Shown: in pieces, positions 25,851 through 56,023 of the stretch
How positions within the stretch are numbered: position 1 is the first letter of the stretch
How the letters are laid out: each line of letters begins with the position of its first letter
Origin: Mya arenaria
Lineage: Eukaryota > Mollusca > Bivalvia > Myida > Myidae
Length of the DNA: 64,000 nucleotides
Assembly: GCF_026914265.1 (NCBI RefSeq)
Contig: NC_069127.1
Span: 18,549,045 to 18,613,044 of the forward strand
Direction of reading: 5' to 3'
The notes under the pieces: generated by a model
Seen by the model: the letters and a program-made list of their open reading frames with translations, nothing else
Told to the model about the DNA's origin: nothing
Database searches by the model: none
Translations under genes and position numbers: made by a program

Positions 25851-28800
25851 CTGGTTAACGACATCACTACGGTCGCTATCGGCGTGCTTAGGGTTACAAA
25901 CAAAACTTTATCGAAATTACCCATTTACTTCATAGATACGCATGTATTAGCATCTCGAGCAGATAGAAATTGACGCCATAGTGGGAAATTGTTTTTTTAT
26001 AAGTTTAAATGAATTGCCTCTCGTAAATTGTCCCTTACCTATTCTGTACATTGTATTTAGTCATTATGACGAACGATCCGAAAAGTGAAACAGATGAGCA
26101 AACGTCTGTTTCACTGACTTCTCAGGGTTAATACATTCAACACAATGTCAAATAAAACCAGAACGTATTTTATTAAAATAACTGTTGTGTCCGATATTCC
26201 CCGCATGTATTTCAGCCGTCCGATATTCACTACAAAACTACGCATGTGTCCGATTGAACGGCGTTTTACTTCCTGCGTATAGCCGTAAAAACGGAGGATA
26301 GCCAAACGCGAACACATTCTACTGAATACGTCATAATAGATAATTTAATCGATAAGAGCGTTCCACAACGTCTCGGACCAATTATGTTTCGTAAGAGTCC
26401 AATGTGGCCAAATAGATGTTCGATACAACCACGGTAAATCGAAATCTATTTTTTGTGTGGAGCAAATCATAACCTTAAAAGCTATCTACAATGATGGAAC
26501 GATATTAATAATTTATACATATACTTGGAAAATTTTAGGGGGGGGGGGGCGCGCGCGCCGAGTCCGCCCCCCCCCCCCGATCCGCCCATGGATCCTATAT
26601 TTAACAAAGACTCAAGATAGACAGTAACACTAGTCAAGACTTTTATCAGTTTTATGTAATCATAATTCGATCGAAACAAGTATAATTTATAGGTTAACTT
26701 GCTTTTAATATATACGAAAGGGAAAACCGATCCGTTACCATATATAGAACATTGCATGCGTACATGTGTGTGTTATATATATATATTCGATTGTAACTCA
26801 TTCATTTATTAATAAACAAATGAATGCATTCGTAAACGTCATCTTGTCTTCAATGTATATCGCCAATAGTGTTGTGGTGGGGACATATCATAGGAACCGT
26901 AACCTATATTTGTCTTCTGTCCATTTTGACTGTGGATGGTTTGCTGCTGGTCTCTTTCTTGAGTCTTTGGTCGTACAAATACTGCCCAATGCCACATAGC
27001 TGGTATTACAGGTACGATAATACTGCTCAAGAAAACGTAAAAGTGAACAAGATATGTTTTCCTTGTATAATTAGCATGTGAAAGAAATGTTTTAAGTACA
27101 GATACATATAGCCATATACCGAAGCTATTTTTAAATTTACTGGGATTTACGTGTTAGACGCACCCAGTTAATTTAGAATAGGAAAAATATGCAGAAAACT
27201 GCGAAAGATAAATGTGTCGTAAGCAATGTGGTACATCACTAAGTAAGATTCAACGCGCAGTACACAGCGATAACAATGTTATGTAAGTTTGACAATTTCC
27301 TTTTTTTCTTGCACTTGTATCATCTGGTCGAAAATTGAAATCATAATTATTAATTAGATAAACAGTTACATTTACTGTTTTGAGCTCACAGTTGCTTCGA
27401 ATTAGAACCAACTTTAATGTTACTGACACAATACAGATGAAACACGTGTGAATACACTATAGTTATACACACTCTATACAAGTTTTACAAACTTCTGTTC
27501 ATTAGTTACATAACAATGGTTTCGGTTGGACACATTGAAGTGTGTTTTATTAATCAAAGGGCAATAACTCTGGTGTTACTGATCTGATGAAGATGAGACA
27601 TTCAGCACGGTCTCAGCTACACTGTACTGACTGTTGTGAGACAAAATAAAGCTTTTTTTCATTAATAAAAAGGACAAATACACCTGACTTACTGAAAAAA
27701 ACACTAATTATTTCAATCTGTCATAGCTGGTGTTTTTCTCATAAAGGGCGACAACTCTTTGTAATATTAATCCGGTGCAAACAAAATATATTCATGCACA
27801 ATCATGCTATTGTTATACACATTACATTACATTAATCTATTAGTTATGGCTTCGGAAAGAACAATTCAACCCATTTACATCAGTGTACTTATTGTTGTGT
27901 ATTCGTTACATAGTTCCCGACAGACGTCAATAACCCTCCGCTTTTGCAACACCGCACTATCGATTCATTTCATGCAAGCTTCATTAAGGTCTGTCTTAGT
28001 TATATCGTAATGGCTGCGGACGGACACATTAAAAGCTAGTTTCAATAGTCAAAGGGCAACAACTCCCATGTTACTGGCCCAATCCAAAAACCTTCACGTA
28101 CACAACTTCGCTCTAGGTATTCACACTTCGTGCGTTTCTGTCGAAGGATTTTTTTTAACTTTTGTTACCGACCCAAACTAGACAAAACGTTTTTTTTGTG
28201 TGCCAACACACTGTGATTATACACACTCCTCAAAAGTACCATTCATTTCTGCCAAATCTAAATCCTCTGTTGAAACCTTAGCCGGAAATTACAATTCATA
28301 CAGTGTTAATACTTGTAGGCGTTTCAAAGGACCACTTAAACATACGAAGTATAGTATATTCAAGTCAGAGTTTCATTCATCTAGTGAGTTCGTCCATCAG
28401 TGTGTAAATCAGGGAAATTGTTTTGTTCCTTTCAATACTGTTGCCATAGGAATCAATTCATAACCGGCCCTTTTGAATAAATGATCTTGCCAAGTTGATT
28501 GAAGACACAAAGCTGCTTTACGAGGGAGGAGGAGCTTATTTTGACAGAATACACACGACCACCTTGACCTTTTAAGCAGTCGTCAATGCAGTTAATTGTT
28601 CTAAATTTGTAGAAGGCACAATACCCATAAACCATATGGCCTTGCACCCATGCATTTCAGACCAAATTGTGAGGAATGGACAAAAAGTAGCATTTATACT
28701 AACAGTGTCAATACACAACAACTAAGAAGCCATACAAAAAACATGAGCTCGGACAATGTAAAATTAAGCTGAGTGAGTGCAATTAAAGATATCATGACCT

Positions 28801-29098
28801 TAAAAATTGCTACCAAATTTCATGACAATATGTTATGGACAATGACAGTTTGACGATTCATTCGCCATAATTGTTACAGAGAACCATTCATAGTACGTGT
28901 TGAAAACAGAAAACGACAAACGCAATAACTTGTCCATGCTTTGACAAGGAGAGCTAAACAATTTTAAGTGATTTTACAATATTCTCATTGATAAAACAGG
29001 ATTAAGTGTTGTTCTTATGGGCTAAACGTTTAATTGAAAGCTTAACAAGCTTAATACTCATAATAGAACAAACCAAAACAGCTTTGATCTTTTTTTCT
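25851..29098. other. Intergenic, repeat fragments only
   Basis: No gene was recognised. Contents are an 11-bp-stem hairpin near 26077-26108 (AGTGAAACAGA/TCTGTTTCACT), a G/C homopolymer-rich fragment at 26538-26590, and a block shared with 18.7 kb at 26.80-26.97 kb. AAAGGGCAATAACTC-type motifs recur at about 27558, 27745 and 28050, suggesting a decayed tandem repeat. Short hydrophobic frames near 26.8-27.08 kb lack a start or splice context. Confidence 0.45.
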
Positions 29099-29112
29099 TT
29101 TATTTGTTTATT
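29099..29112 (-). terminator. RPL36A: Polyadenylation signals of RPL36A
   Basis: Two AATAAA hexamers read on the minus strand (29112-29107 and 29104-29099), 16 and 24 bp after the stop codon. The very short 3' untranslated region is typical of ribosomal protein genes. Confidence 0.7.
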
Positions 29113-29127
29113 TACAGACAAAGACAA

Positions 29128-34042
<4,915 letters not shown>

Positions 34043-34170
34043 TTTGACGGAAACGGAAAAGGAAGTGATATCTGGATCGGTTCCAGTCTTCATTCACAAA
34101 TTTACGTGGTCGCAAATTTAAGGGAACCAGCCGTGGTCTTTATTTGTTTTTTTCATAATATCATATTATT
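34043..34170. promoter_or_regulatory. Probable bidirectional promoter, RPL36A / ACAT2-like
   Basis: Only 128 bp separate the two divergent start codons. The RPL36A side has a TOP-like pyrimidine start (CTTCCTTTTCC on the minus strand). No clear TATA box was seen on either side. Both transcripts must start within or very near this interval, or the thiolase must use an unseen upstream exon, so shared control is likely. Confidence 0.7.
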
Positions 34171-48061
<13,891 letters not shown>

Positions 48062-48378
48062 GGGGAGGTGAGAGAAGCCTAGAGAATGGGTAGAAGTGAC
48101 TGTGATCTACTTACCTTTCATCTTTCACATTTTACATTATAAATATAAACATATTATGCATTGCTTACATTCACCTCTGTTACATGGTGTCATGTAAGTG
48201 AAATACATACATGTATGTCTACATGCAATATTAAAATGGTTGTTTTATTAACTTACTTCTTGTGCTTTTTATGCCCTGAAATGTTGTATGTCTGCCTGAG
48301 TGTCCGTCAGCTAACATCCTTTCTCAACTGTACGTAATTTGTCAATATTAATCAGATTCTAAACAAACTTTACAGACA

Positions 48379-48740
48379 TGTAGAGTAGCATGTGAAGGTG
48401 TGTCACCTACCACAACTGTGTAGAGTAGCATGTGAAGGTGCGTCACCTACCACAACCGTGTAGAGTAGCATGTGGAGGTGTGTCACCTACCACAACCGTG
48501 TAGAGTAGCATGTGGAGGTGTGTCACCTACCACAACCGTGTAGAGTAGCATGTGAAGGTGTGTCACCTACCACAACCGTGTAGAGTAGCATGTGAAGGTG
48601 TGTCACCTACCACAACCGTGTAGAGTAGCATGTGGAGGTGTGTCACCTACCACAACCGTGTAGAGTAGCATGTGAAGGTGTGTCACCTACCACAACCGTG
48701 TAGAGTAGCATGTGAAGGTGTGTCACCTACCACAACCGTG
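48379..48740. repeat. 40-bp minisatellite, nine copies
   Basis: The unit is TAGAGTAGCATGTGAAGGTG followed by TGTCACCTACCACAACCGTG. It is almost uniform and lies just beyond the thiolase 3' end. Confidence 0.95.
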
Positions 48741-49975
48741 CTCTCACAAGTTTACACAGCCTGATAAAGGATTTAAAGTAGCTGTAATCGAAGTCATACT
48801 CCAGTTGTTGAGCAGAAGGAGAAGGTGTTTCCCCTGTAACATTTATGTGCATCTAAAAGGTCAAAGTCACACATGGTAGTCAGTGGAGCCCGATTAGGAA
48901 TCATAAAATAGTTTGTGTCTCAGCTGTTTCTATTGATCAGATTTCAATTAAACTTCCAGTTGTAGAGCAGCATGGAAAGGTGAGACACATAATTTTATAA
49001 CATCCATAATATCATGTTAAAGGTTAAGTTGCACACTTAAAGATCAATGGAACATGACAGGGAGTTAATAAAAATGCATGTCTCAGGTGTACCTTTGTCA
49101 CTATAAAGTCAGATTTGAATCACACTGACATGTATAACATTCATCTGCTCACCACAAAGGGTACACTTAAAGATCAATGGAACCTCACAGAGATTTCATA
49201 GTAATACTTTGTTTGGCAGCTGTTACCTTTTCACTTTTATTATCAATAAATCAAATTTTAAAGGTCATGGTCACCCTCAAGGCCAACATCATACAGTATA
49301 GATTTCATAGCAATAATTTATGTCTCATCAAAGTTCAAAGGATTTCAGAATAGCATGGGAAGGTGTGTTGCATACAGCATTCAATCTCTCATTACAAAGG
49401 TCAAGATCACACTTAAAGTTATGAAAAACATTCATGTTCTCATATCAAAGGTCAAGGTCACCTTTGAATGGTGCTTACGTTATTTATGCTCTCATCAAAG
49501 GTTAAGGTCACATTAGAATTTGACCTAATGGTTGGTCTGAAATGATATGCAGGTCATTTTGTGACCAAATACTTACAAAAGCAATGATTTTGAAATAAAT
49601 CCTGTTAACCAATTCCATTCATGCAAAAAATCTGGTAATTCAGATCTGATCTCCATTTTCTTTAACACAACCAATCCAATTTCAACATACTATGTATCTA
49701 AAGAAATTCAACCCATGTAACCTTGACAATGAAATACTACGCTCCAACACTATTTTGGCAAAACAAAAAGATATAGCGTCATTAATGAACCAAGTCAGTG
49801 AGATATTTCAGTCAGAAACTCCAGACAGACGGACAGTTTCCTAAATTCTATGATTTGAAAAACATACACAAATATTTCACAAATATTACTTTGGCCAAAA
49901 TATCTCCTTCAAAACATGGTTGTTGATATTATTCGAGCTTTCCGCAACCTGACCGTGCTGCTGATTGTTCCTTAC
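48741..49975. other. Intergenic, dispersed repeat fragments
   Basis: Motifs of the type CAAAGGTCAAGGTCACAC and AAAGATCAATGGAACCTCAC recur several times with heavy divergence, indicating an old tandem or dispersed repeat. No gene was seen. Confidence 0.55.
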
Positions 49976-50490
49976 TAGGAAACACCCAGATAGTTGCAGG
50001 AGAAACACCCAGATAGTTGCACGGGAAACCCCCCAGATAGCTGCACGGGAAACCCCCAGATAGCTGCATGGGAAACACCCAGATAGTTGCATGGGAAACA
50101 CCCAGATAGTTGCAGGAGAAACACCCAGATAGTTGCACGGGAAACCCCCAGATAGCTGCACGGGAACCCCCAAGATAGCTGCAGGGGAAACACCCAGATA
50201 GTTGCAGGAGAAACACCCAGATAGTTGCACGGGAAACCCCCAGATAGCTGCACGGGAACCCCCAAGATAGCTGCAGGGGAAACCCCCAGATAGCTGCACG
50301 GGAACCCCCCAGATAGCTGCACAGGGACCCCCAGATAGCTGCACGGGAACACCCCAGATAGCTGCATGGGAACCCTCAGATAGCTGCACAGGAACCCCCA
50401 GATAGCTGCATGGGAAACCCCCAGATAACTGCACAGGAACCCCCCAGATAGCTGCACGGGAACCCCCCTGGTAGTTTCACAGGAATCCCC
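49976..50490. repeat. 23-bp minisatellite, about 22 copies
   Basis: The unit is close to GGGAAACCCCCAGATAGCTG plus CAC, with 22- to 24-bp variants. Repetitive open frames on the minus strand (up to 182 codons) follow from the unit and are not supported as genes. Confidence 0.93.
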
Positions 50491-51000
50491 CAGATAAATT
50501 TATAGGAAACACAGAGAAAGCAGCATGGGAAACGGATTTTGTTTAAAGAAACTTAAATTCTATACATACTTATTTTGATTGAATTGAAATGTTACCTACA
50601 TTACTCCTGCTCTCATACCAATGGTCAGAGCAACAACATAAGCTCAGGGACCTTTACAAATTACTGAAGAAGTTGATAAATCAGAGATAAGCTGAGGATT
50701 TATCTTTTATTCATAATAAACAATATTCCATAAATAAGAGAAAAATATCTAGATTCAACAACAAAAATTGAAAACAGAAATCAAAATCGTAAAAAATTAT
50801 GGTCAAGCATTTCATGAACAATAGAAAGGAATGAAAAGGAAATTTGACTTAATGCTTCAATGGGGATGTTCTTTACAACTAATTATATGATTCAAAAGCA
50901 CAACCTTTACTCAGGCAAAACATCACTTTTGTCACCGTCGGCAATCAACATTCGATAATATTTGTAAGCATATTGCAAAGCAAAGCTTGATATAGAACCA
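50491..51000. other. AT-rich intergenic stretch
   Basis: No gene, RNA or organised repeat was recognised. Confidence 0.5.
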
Positions 51001-51217
51001 GGCCCCAATTTTATGAAAAAAAATTAAGCATAATTAGCTTCATTTCATTAGCAAAATTACTTCATCTTACAAAATAAGATGTAATTAATCATGAATATCT
51101 TTTCATATATTTTCCGTTTAAAGTGTCAAAGGAGAATAGTATGCATTACCGAAACGAAAACACTGTTGAGTTGGATCCTGTTATATGGGACTTAAGGTTG
51201 TTCGAGAAATTGGGGCC
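51001..51217. mobile_element. GGCC-ended inverted-repeat element, copy 2
   Basis: It begins GGCCCCAATTTTATGAAA and ends TTCGAGAAATTGGGGCC. Non-coding, and shorter and more diverged internally than the copies at 37.87 and 54.19 kb. Confidence 0.75.
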
Positions 51218-51825
51218 AGAAGCTTCTATAATGCAAGTCTGTGAAGAAAAAATTGTAATTATTTTCATGTAAGCGTTTCATTAGAGTGTAAAAACTACAA
51301 TGTATGGTAGATATTATGTCAGACGAATAAAATATTTAATGCCCTTGACATTAATGTTGACGTTTTTTTATAAAGCTTATGTTAGCAGACCACAATTCCA
51401 TGGAATATTATTCTCAGGTGTTTGATAATCAATACTGAAAAAGTACATATCTAACTATAAAAATTCATACATTCACTTATTACCTAACTCTGTCTTGAGA
51501 AATTAAATCAATAACTACTAAAATAAGAACAAGGGTTTAAATGTTAAAAGTCTGCATATTTGTGGTTACAACATGCGTATAAAGGTATTTGTGTATTATG
51601 CATAGGTTATTTAGGAACGATACATTATCAGTTCTTTTTTTTTATAATGATTACACAGAATGTAAAAATGTACTAGGAATACAATTGTTCTTATACATTG
51701 CTAGTGAAATAGGTACTTCAAAAATAAAATATGGTATTGAAAAATATACAATTTTTTTATTTCAAATCTGATGTGTTGAAACTGTTGCTGATCTAGGTTG
51801 TTAATCTCAAACTAGTATTCTAGTG
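51218..51825. other. AT-rich intergenic stretch
   Basis: No gene or repeat was recognised. Confidence 0.5.
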
Positions 51826-52655
51826 TTTCCTGTCAAGACTAAAGATTGTCGTCTGTCAAAACTGCAGATCGTTGCCTGTCAAAACTGCGGCTTGTTGCCT
51901 GTCAAGACTGCTGATCGTCATCCACAAAACTTAAGATCTTCACCAACCAAGACTGCAAATTGTCACCTGCCAAGACTGAAAATCATCGCCTGTCAAAACT
52001 GAAGATCGTCACCTGTCAAGACTGAAGACGTAACCTGTCAAGACTGAAAATCATCGCCTGTCAAAACTGAAGATCGTCACCTGTCAAGACTGAAGATAGT
52101 TACCTGTCAAGACTGAAGATTGTGGCCCATCAAGACTTAAGATTATCCACTGTCAATACTAAAGATTGTCACCTGTCAAGACTCCAGATCATCGCCTATC
52201 AAGACTGAAGATTGTCACCTGTCAAGACTGCAGATCATTGCCTATCAAGACTGAAGATTGTCACCTGTCAGGACTGCAGATCTTGCCTATCAAGACTGAA
52301 GATTGTCACCTGTCAGGACTGCAGATCATTGCCTATCAAGACTGAAGATTGTCACCTGTCAGGACTGCAGATCTTGCCTATCAAGACTAAAGATTGTCAC
52401 CTGTCAGGACTGCAGATCTTGCCTATCAAGACTGAAGATTGTCACCTGTCAGGACTGCAGATCTTGCCTATCAAGACTGAAGATTGTCACCTGTCAGGAC
52501 TGCAGATCTTGCCTATCAAGACTGAAGATTGTCACCTGTCAGGACTGCAGATCTTGCCTATCAAGACTGAAGATTGTCACCTGTCAAGACCTAAAGATCT
52601 TCACATGTTAAGATTGAAGATTGTCGCCTGTCAAGATTGCAGATCTCTTTTCTGG
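51826..52655. repeat. 22/45-bp minisatellite
   Basis: The right part is a regular 45-bp array (CCTATCAAGACTGAAGATTG, TCACCTGTCAGGACTGCAGA), each unit being two related halves. The left part (51.83-52.2 kb) shows the half-unit of about 22 bp in a more diverged state. The dimeric unit therefore seems to have expanded from an older monomer array. Confidence 0.92.
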
Positions 52656-53328
52656 TAAAGATCACCTTTACTTTTGACCAACTGACCCCAAAATCAATAG
52701 AGGCCATCTTTTACCATGCCCAATGTGCATACAAACTTGACAACAAATCATTCAATAATCACCACTCAGATATAGTCATCCCTTAGTGCCGTGATGCTTC
52801 TAAGGCGACACAAAAACACAAACACATCACTAAAATGACAATGGAATGTCAAAGAGAAAACATGAAGCAGGAAATTGCAATGGAACTTTTTAAAAGTAAC
52901 AAGTGTCTTGTTTTTTTTACAATATTGGAACATTATGTCATGGTGAAATCCACAAAACTGAGATAAAAACACAACACTGTCCTCTCATTAAATTTTCCTA
53001 CTTCTAAATTTACATGTTTGAAAGACGAAAACATTTAAGTGGTTTCCCTTTTACAATGAATATTTCAAAACAATTAATTAAAATAATAAACAAAAATCAA
53101 ATGATATGTTTCAATATAAGCAAATAGAATGTACATTGTCAAGGTAAACAGTGAAGTTTAACCTCAATCTTGAAAGAATGTTTTATGTGGTGTAAAGATG
53201 TCAATAGCAAACTTTTTCTTAAAAAATACACACATGTCATTAGCATGATTTTGTACTTGACAAATTAATATACATCTAGGAACAAATATGACTTAATGAA
53301 AAGGGTATACATGAGGTTGTACTGTACA
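52656..53328. other. AT-rich intergenic stretch
   Basis: No gene or organised repeat was recognised. Confidence 0.5.
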
Positions 53329-53587
53329 GGGGCCGTATTCAATAAACATCTTAGTAATAATTTTCAACTAAGTGAAAAATTGCCATTTTTCTAATTTGAA
53401 TTTTAAGAAAATGACCAATGTTTGTACACCAAGAATATGAAAATAAGCAAGAAAATGGTCTGAACAATATATGCATATGAATAGGTCTGATAAAAAGTAG
53501 CGGGTATCTAAAATAATCGTTGTCAAAAATTACGAAATTCTCACTAAGTTCAAAATATTTACTAAGATGCTTATTGAATACGGCCCC
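53329..53587. mobile_element. Short inverted-repeat element (GGGGCCGTATTC ends)
   Basis: The left end GGGGCCGTATTCAATAAACA, then TCTTAGTAA, is opposed on the right by TTACTAAGATGCTTATTGAA and TACGGCCCC. It is 259 bp with no coding content. Related ends occur near 8503 and 54.02 kb. Confidence 0.85.
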
Positions 53588-53636
53588 AGTTCCCTCATCA
53601 CTTCTCATGGTCAGGGATACATACTCGTATCCTATA

Positions 53637-53794
53637 CAGTTGAACCTTGTAGGCTCAAATTCGCTTGGCTCAAACTAGATGTAAAGGACCGATTTCTTTA
53701 AACTGTATGTAAGCATTCCCGCTTCGCTCAAATTTTTCATGGCGCGACCTATTTTCGCCGGTCTTCGAGAGTTCGAGCCAAAGAGGTTCCACTG
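53637..53794. mobile_element. 158-bp Tigger/pogo-like miniature element
   Basis: The ends CAGTTGAACCTTGTAGGCTC and GAGCCAAAGAGGTTCCACTG are inverted, and the element is bordered by TA on both sides, as expected for Tc1/mariner-superfamily insertions. The CAGTTGAACC start is like that of Tigger-type elements. Internal GCTCAAA/TTCGAG repeats follow the same style. Confidence 0.75.
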
Positions 53795-54190
53795 TATTTG
53801 ATATAATTTTGATAGCAATACTAATATAAGATTTAGACTTTCAAAAAATACACTTTTTATAACAGAGTATATAAAAAATAACTACTACTGGATCTGTTCA
53901 TAATAAATCATTGCTCAGGCAAAAGGAAGAGGTTCTTTTATGTAAAAATAAAGTACAACATATTTTGCAAGGCAATTATAGCTTCAGTGCCAGAGAGCGA
54001 AGGCAGAATATACCTTCAGGGCCCATTTCAATAACAATCTTTGTCGATCTCAGTTGTACATTGAAATTATCTTAGTGTCATATTTCCGTTATTTTGTTAC
54101 ATAATGGACCAGTCCACAAAAGAAATAAAAGAAATCTACTTGCTTACATTTATGCAGATTTAAGATTATTTAAGTTACAAATAATCTCCT

Positions 54191-54441
54191 GGCCCCGATT
54201 TCTCGAAACTTCTTAAGTCCCTTATAACAGGATTAAGCTAAGCTCACTATTTTTGGTGTTCAATAAATTGCATAATATTAACTTCTTTAAGAATTTTTAT
54301 GCTTTAGATAGGAATTATCAATATGATTATCACAATAAACCATTTTTCATTTATCAAAATTCAATTTAAGGATGTATTTTGGCTAATTGAAATAAGCTAC
54401 TTAAGCCTGTTAAGCTTAAGAAGTTTCAAGAAATTAGGGCC
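54191..54441. mobile_element. GGCC-ended inverted-repeat element, copy 3
   Basis: The left end GGCCCCGATTTCTCGAAACT and TCTTAAG pairs with CTTAAGAAGTTTCAAGAAAT and TAGGGCC. The interior TCCCTTATAACAGGATTAAG also occurs, inverted, near the right end of copy 1. Confidence 0.8.
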
Positions 54442-55660
54442 TGTACTGAAACAGGCCCCTGAAGCAAACTCATTTATATACCTTTACAGCACCTGCTTAG
54501 TGTTAGACACTTACTGCTTTTGTACATGAGTCTATCAGACTACATGCTTACACATTTAAAAAATCTCAAAAGCTCAAGAAGAATTAAGTATCAAATAAAA
54601 ATAAGAAGTGCCTAAAGCTCATTAGCTTCAAAAATTAAATACTTGTTAGAAAGTTTTAAAGATTTCTGAAATTCACAAGAATACTTTTAGGCAAAAAATA
54701 AAAATATAGTTCCTTGGTATTGTCTTCCTTTGACTGAACTGGGATTCCATTAAGCTGGGAAGTCTGTGCCAAAATTAAAGAGCCTTAGTCTCCCAGACTC
54801 CCTAAGCGTGGACCCCTCATACTGGGGAATGTACAGTACAAAGACTGGACCGGATGAAAGTGCTATCAACATATGAGTATTTATAAACTTACACAATAAA
54901 AATAAAAATTATATTATTTATCTTATATATTATTTACATAATACATTTTTATCTATTTTCTACATAAAGTTGAATTAACAAAATGGTAAAAGTGCATATC
55001 TGGGTTTCAAAAAAGCAAGGAACAATTTCAGTGAACATACATTAATTTGATGAAGATGACAAAAAGACAAACTGTTTTCTACATGGTTTAACTTGTTAAA
55101 TAATGACTTGAACATTTACAAATGATTGGAAAATAAATTAATTTGGGATTGAAAAATGTCGAGGGATATTGTTGTTTTTGGCTTTTTTAAAAAATGTACC
55201 AGCATAGCCAAGTTAAGAACATGAAAGTGAAAATGACTTTAAACCTGTGGTCCATTCTAGTGATGATCGTATGTTGACTATATTCACAAGGCTAGTTTCT
55301 GAACTCGTCCTGTGTACATTGTAGTTTTTATGTATTTTTTCACTTTAACTTAGTAACAATTTGAAGAGATAATGGAATATTATTCTTATCAATGCCTATA
55401 TTGTTCAATCGCTTCTTGAAATAATTATTTCTGAGAACATGACTTTTGTAGCTATAATAACTATCGAAAGAATTGCTTGTAAGAATAGGTAAAAACCGTT
55501 TGATTTTACAATTTGAAAAATATCAATTTAATTTGTGACATTCGCTCAATATTGAACTGAAATCTTTATCTTACCATATTTTATGATGAATTTATTGATG
55601 CAGTGTTTTGTGTAAAGGCGGCCTTAACGGGACGGAATGGCATATACATGAATTAGGAAG
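54442..55660. other. Intergenic AT-rich stretch
   Basis: No gene was recognised. It may include the distal 3' untranslated region of the minus-strand kinase gene, whose polyadenylation site was not found. Confidence 0.4.
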
Positions 55661-56023
55661 TTAAAGCTGCACTCTCACAGATTTACCTTTTTTCCAACTT
55701 TTTATTATTTTTTTTGTATTAGAATTAGAAAATTTTGCGAAAATATCTGCTAACCAGTGATGAAAGACTGATGACAAAAGATCAGAATGCAGACCTTCAT
55801 ATTTTCATTCCAAATTTAATGTTTTATGGCTTAAACCGTTACTAACGGTTTAAGAAAAATGCATAAAACATCAATTTTGGGACGGAAATATGTAAAGCTG
55901 CAGTCTGATCTTTTGTCAGCGGTCTTTTATCACTGGTTTGCAGATATTACTCAAACACTCGCTCGTTCCAAGACAAAAAAAATAAAATGTTAAAACGTTC
56001 AATCTGTGAGAGTGCAGCTTTAA
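55661..56023. mobile_element. TTAA-flanked full-length foldback element (piggyBac-like MITE)
   Basis: TTAA at both borders (55661-55664 and 56020-56023) encloses AGCTGCACTCTCACAGATT and its reverse complement AATCTGTGAGAGTGCAGCT. Pairing continues inward (AAAGATCAGA/TCTGATCTTT, AAAACAT and others) to a centre at AAACCGTTACTAACGGTTT, so nearly all of its roughly 355 bp can fold into one hairpin. The TTAA target fits piggyBac-type insertion. No transposase is present. Confidence 0.85.

Noticed and set aside
26766-27081. Hydrophobic plus-strand frames resembling a small membrane protein
   Set aside because: The region shares blocks with non-coding DNA at 18.7 and 19.4 kb, two frames overlap, and no exon structure could be built.
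49886-50457. Minus-strand 160-182 codon frames (GFPCSYLGVS repeats)
   Set aside because: Product of the 23-bp minisatellite, open in all reverse frames.
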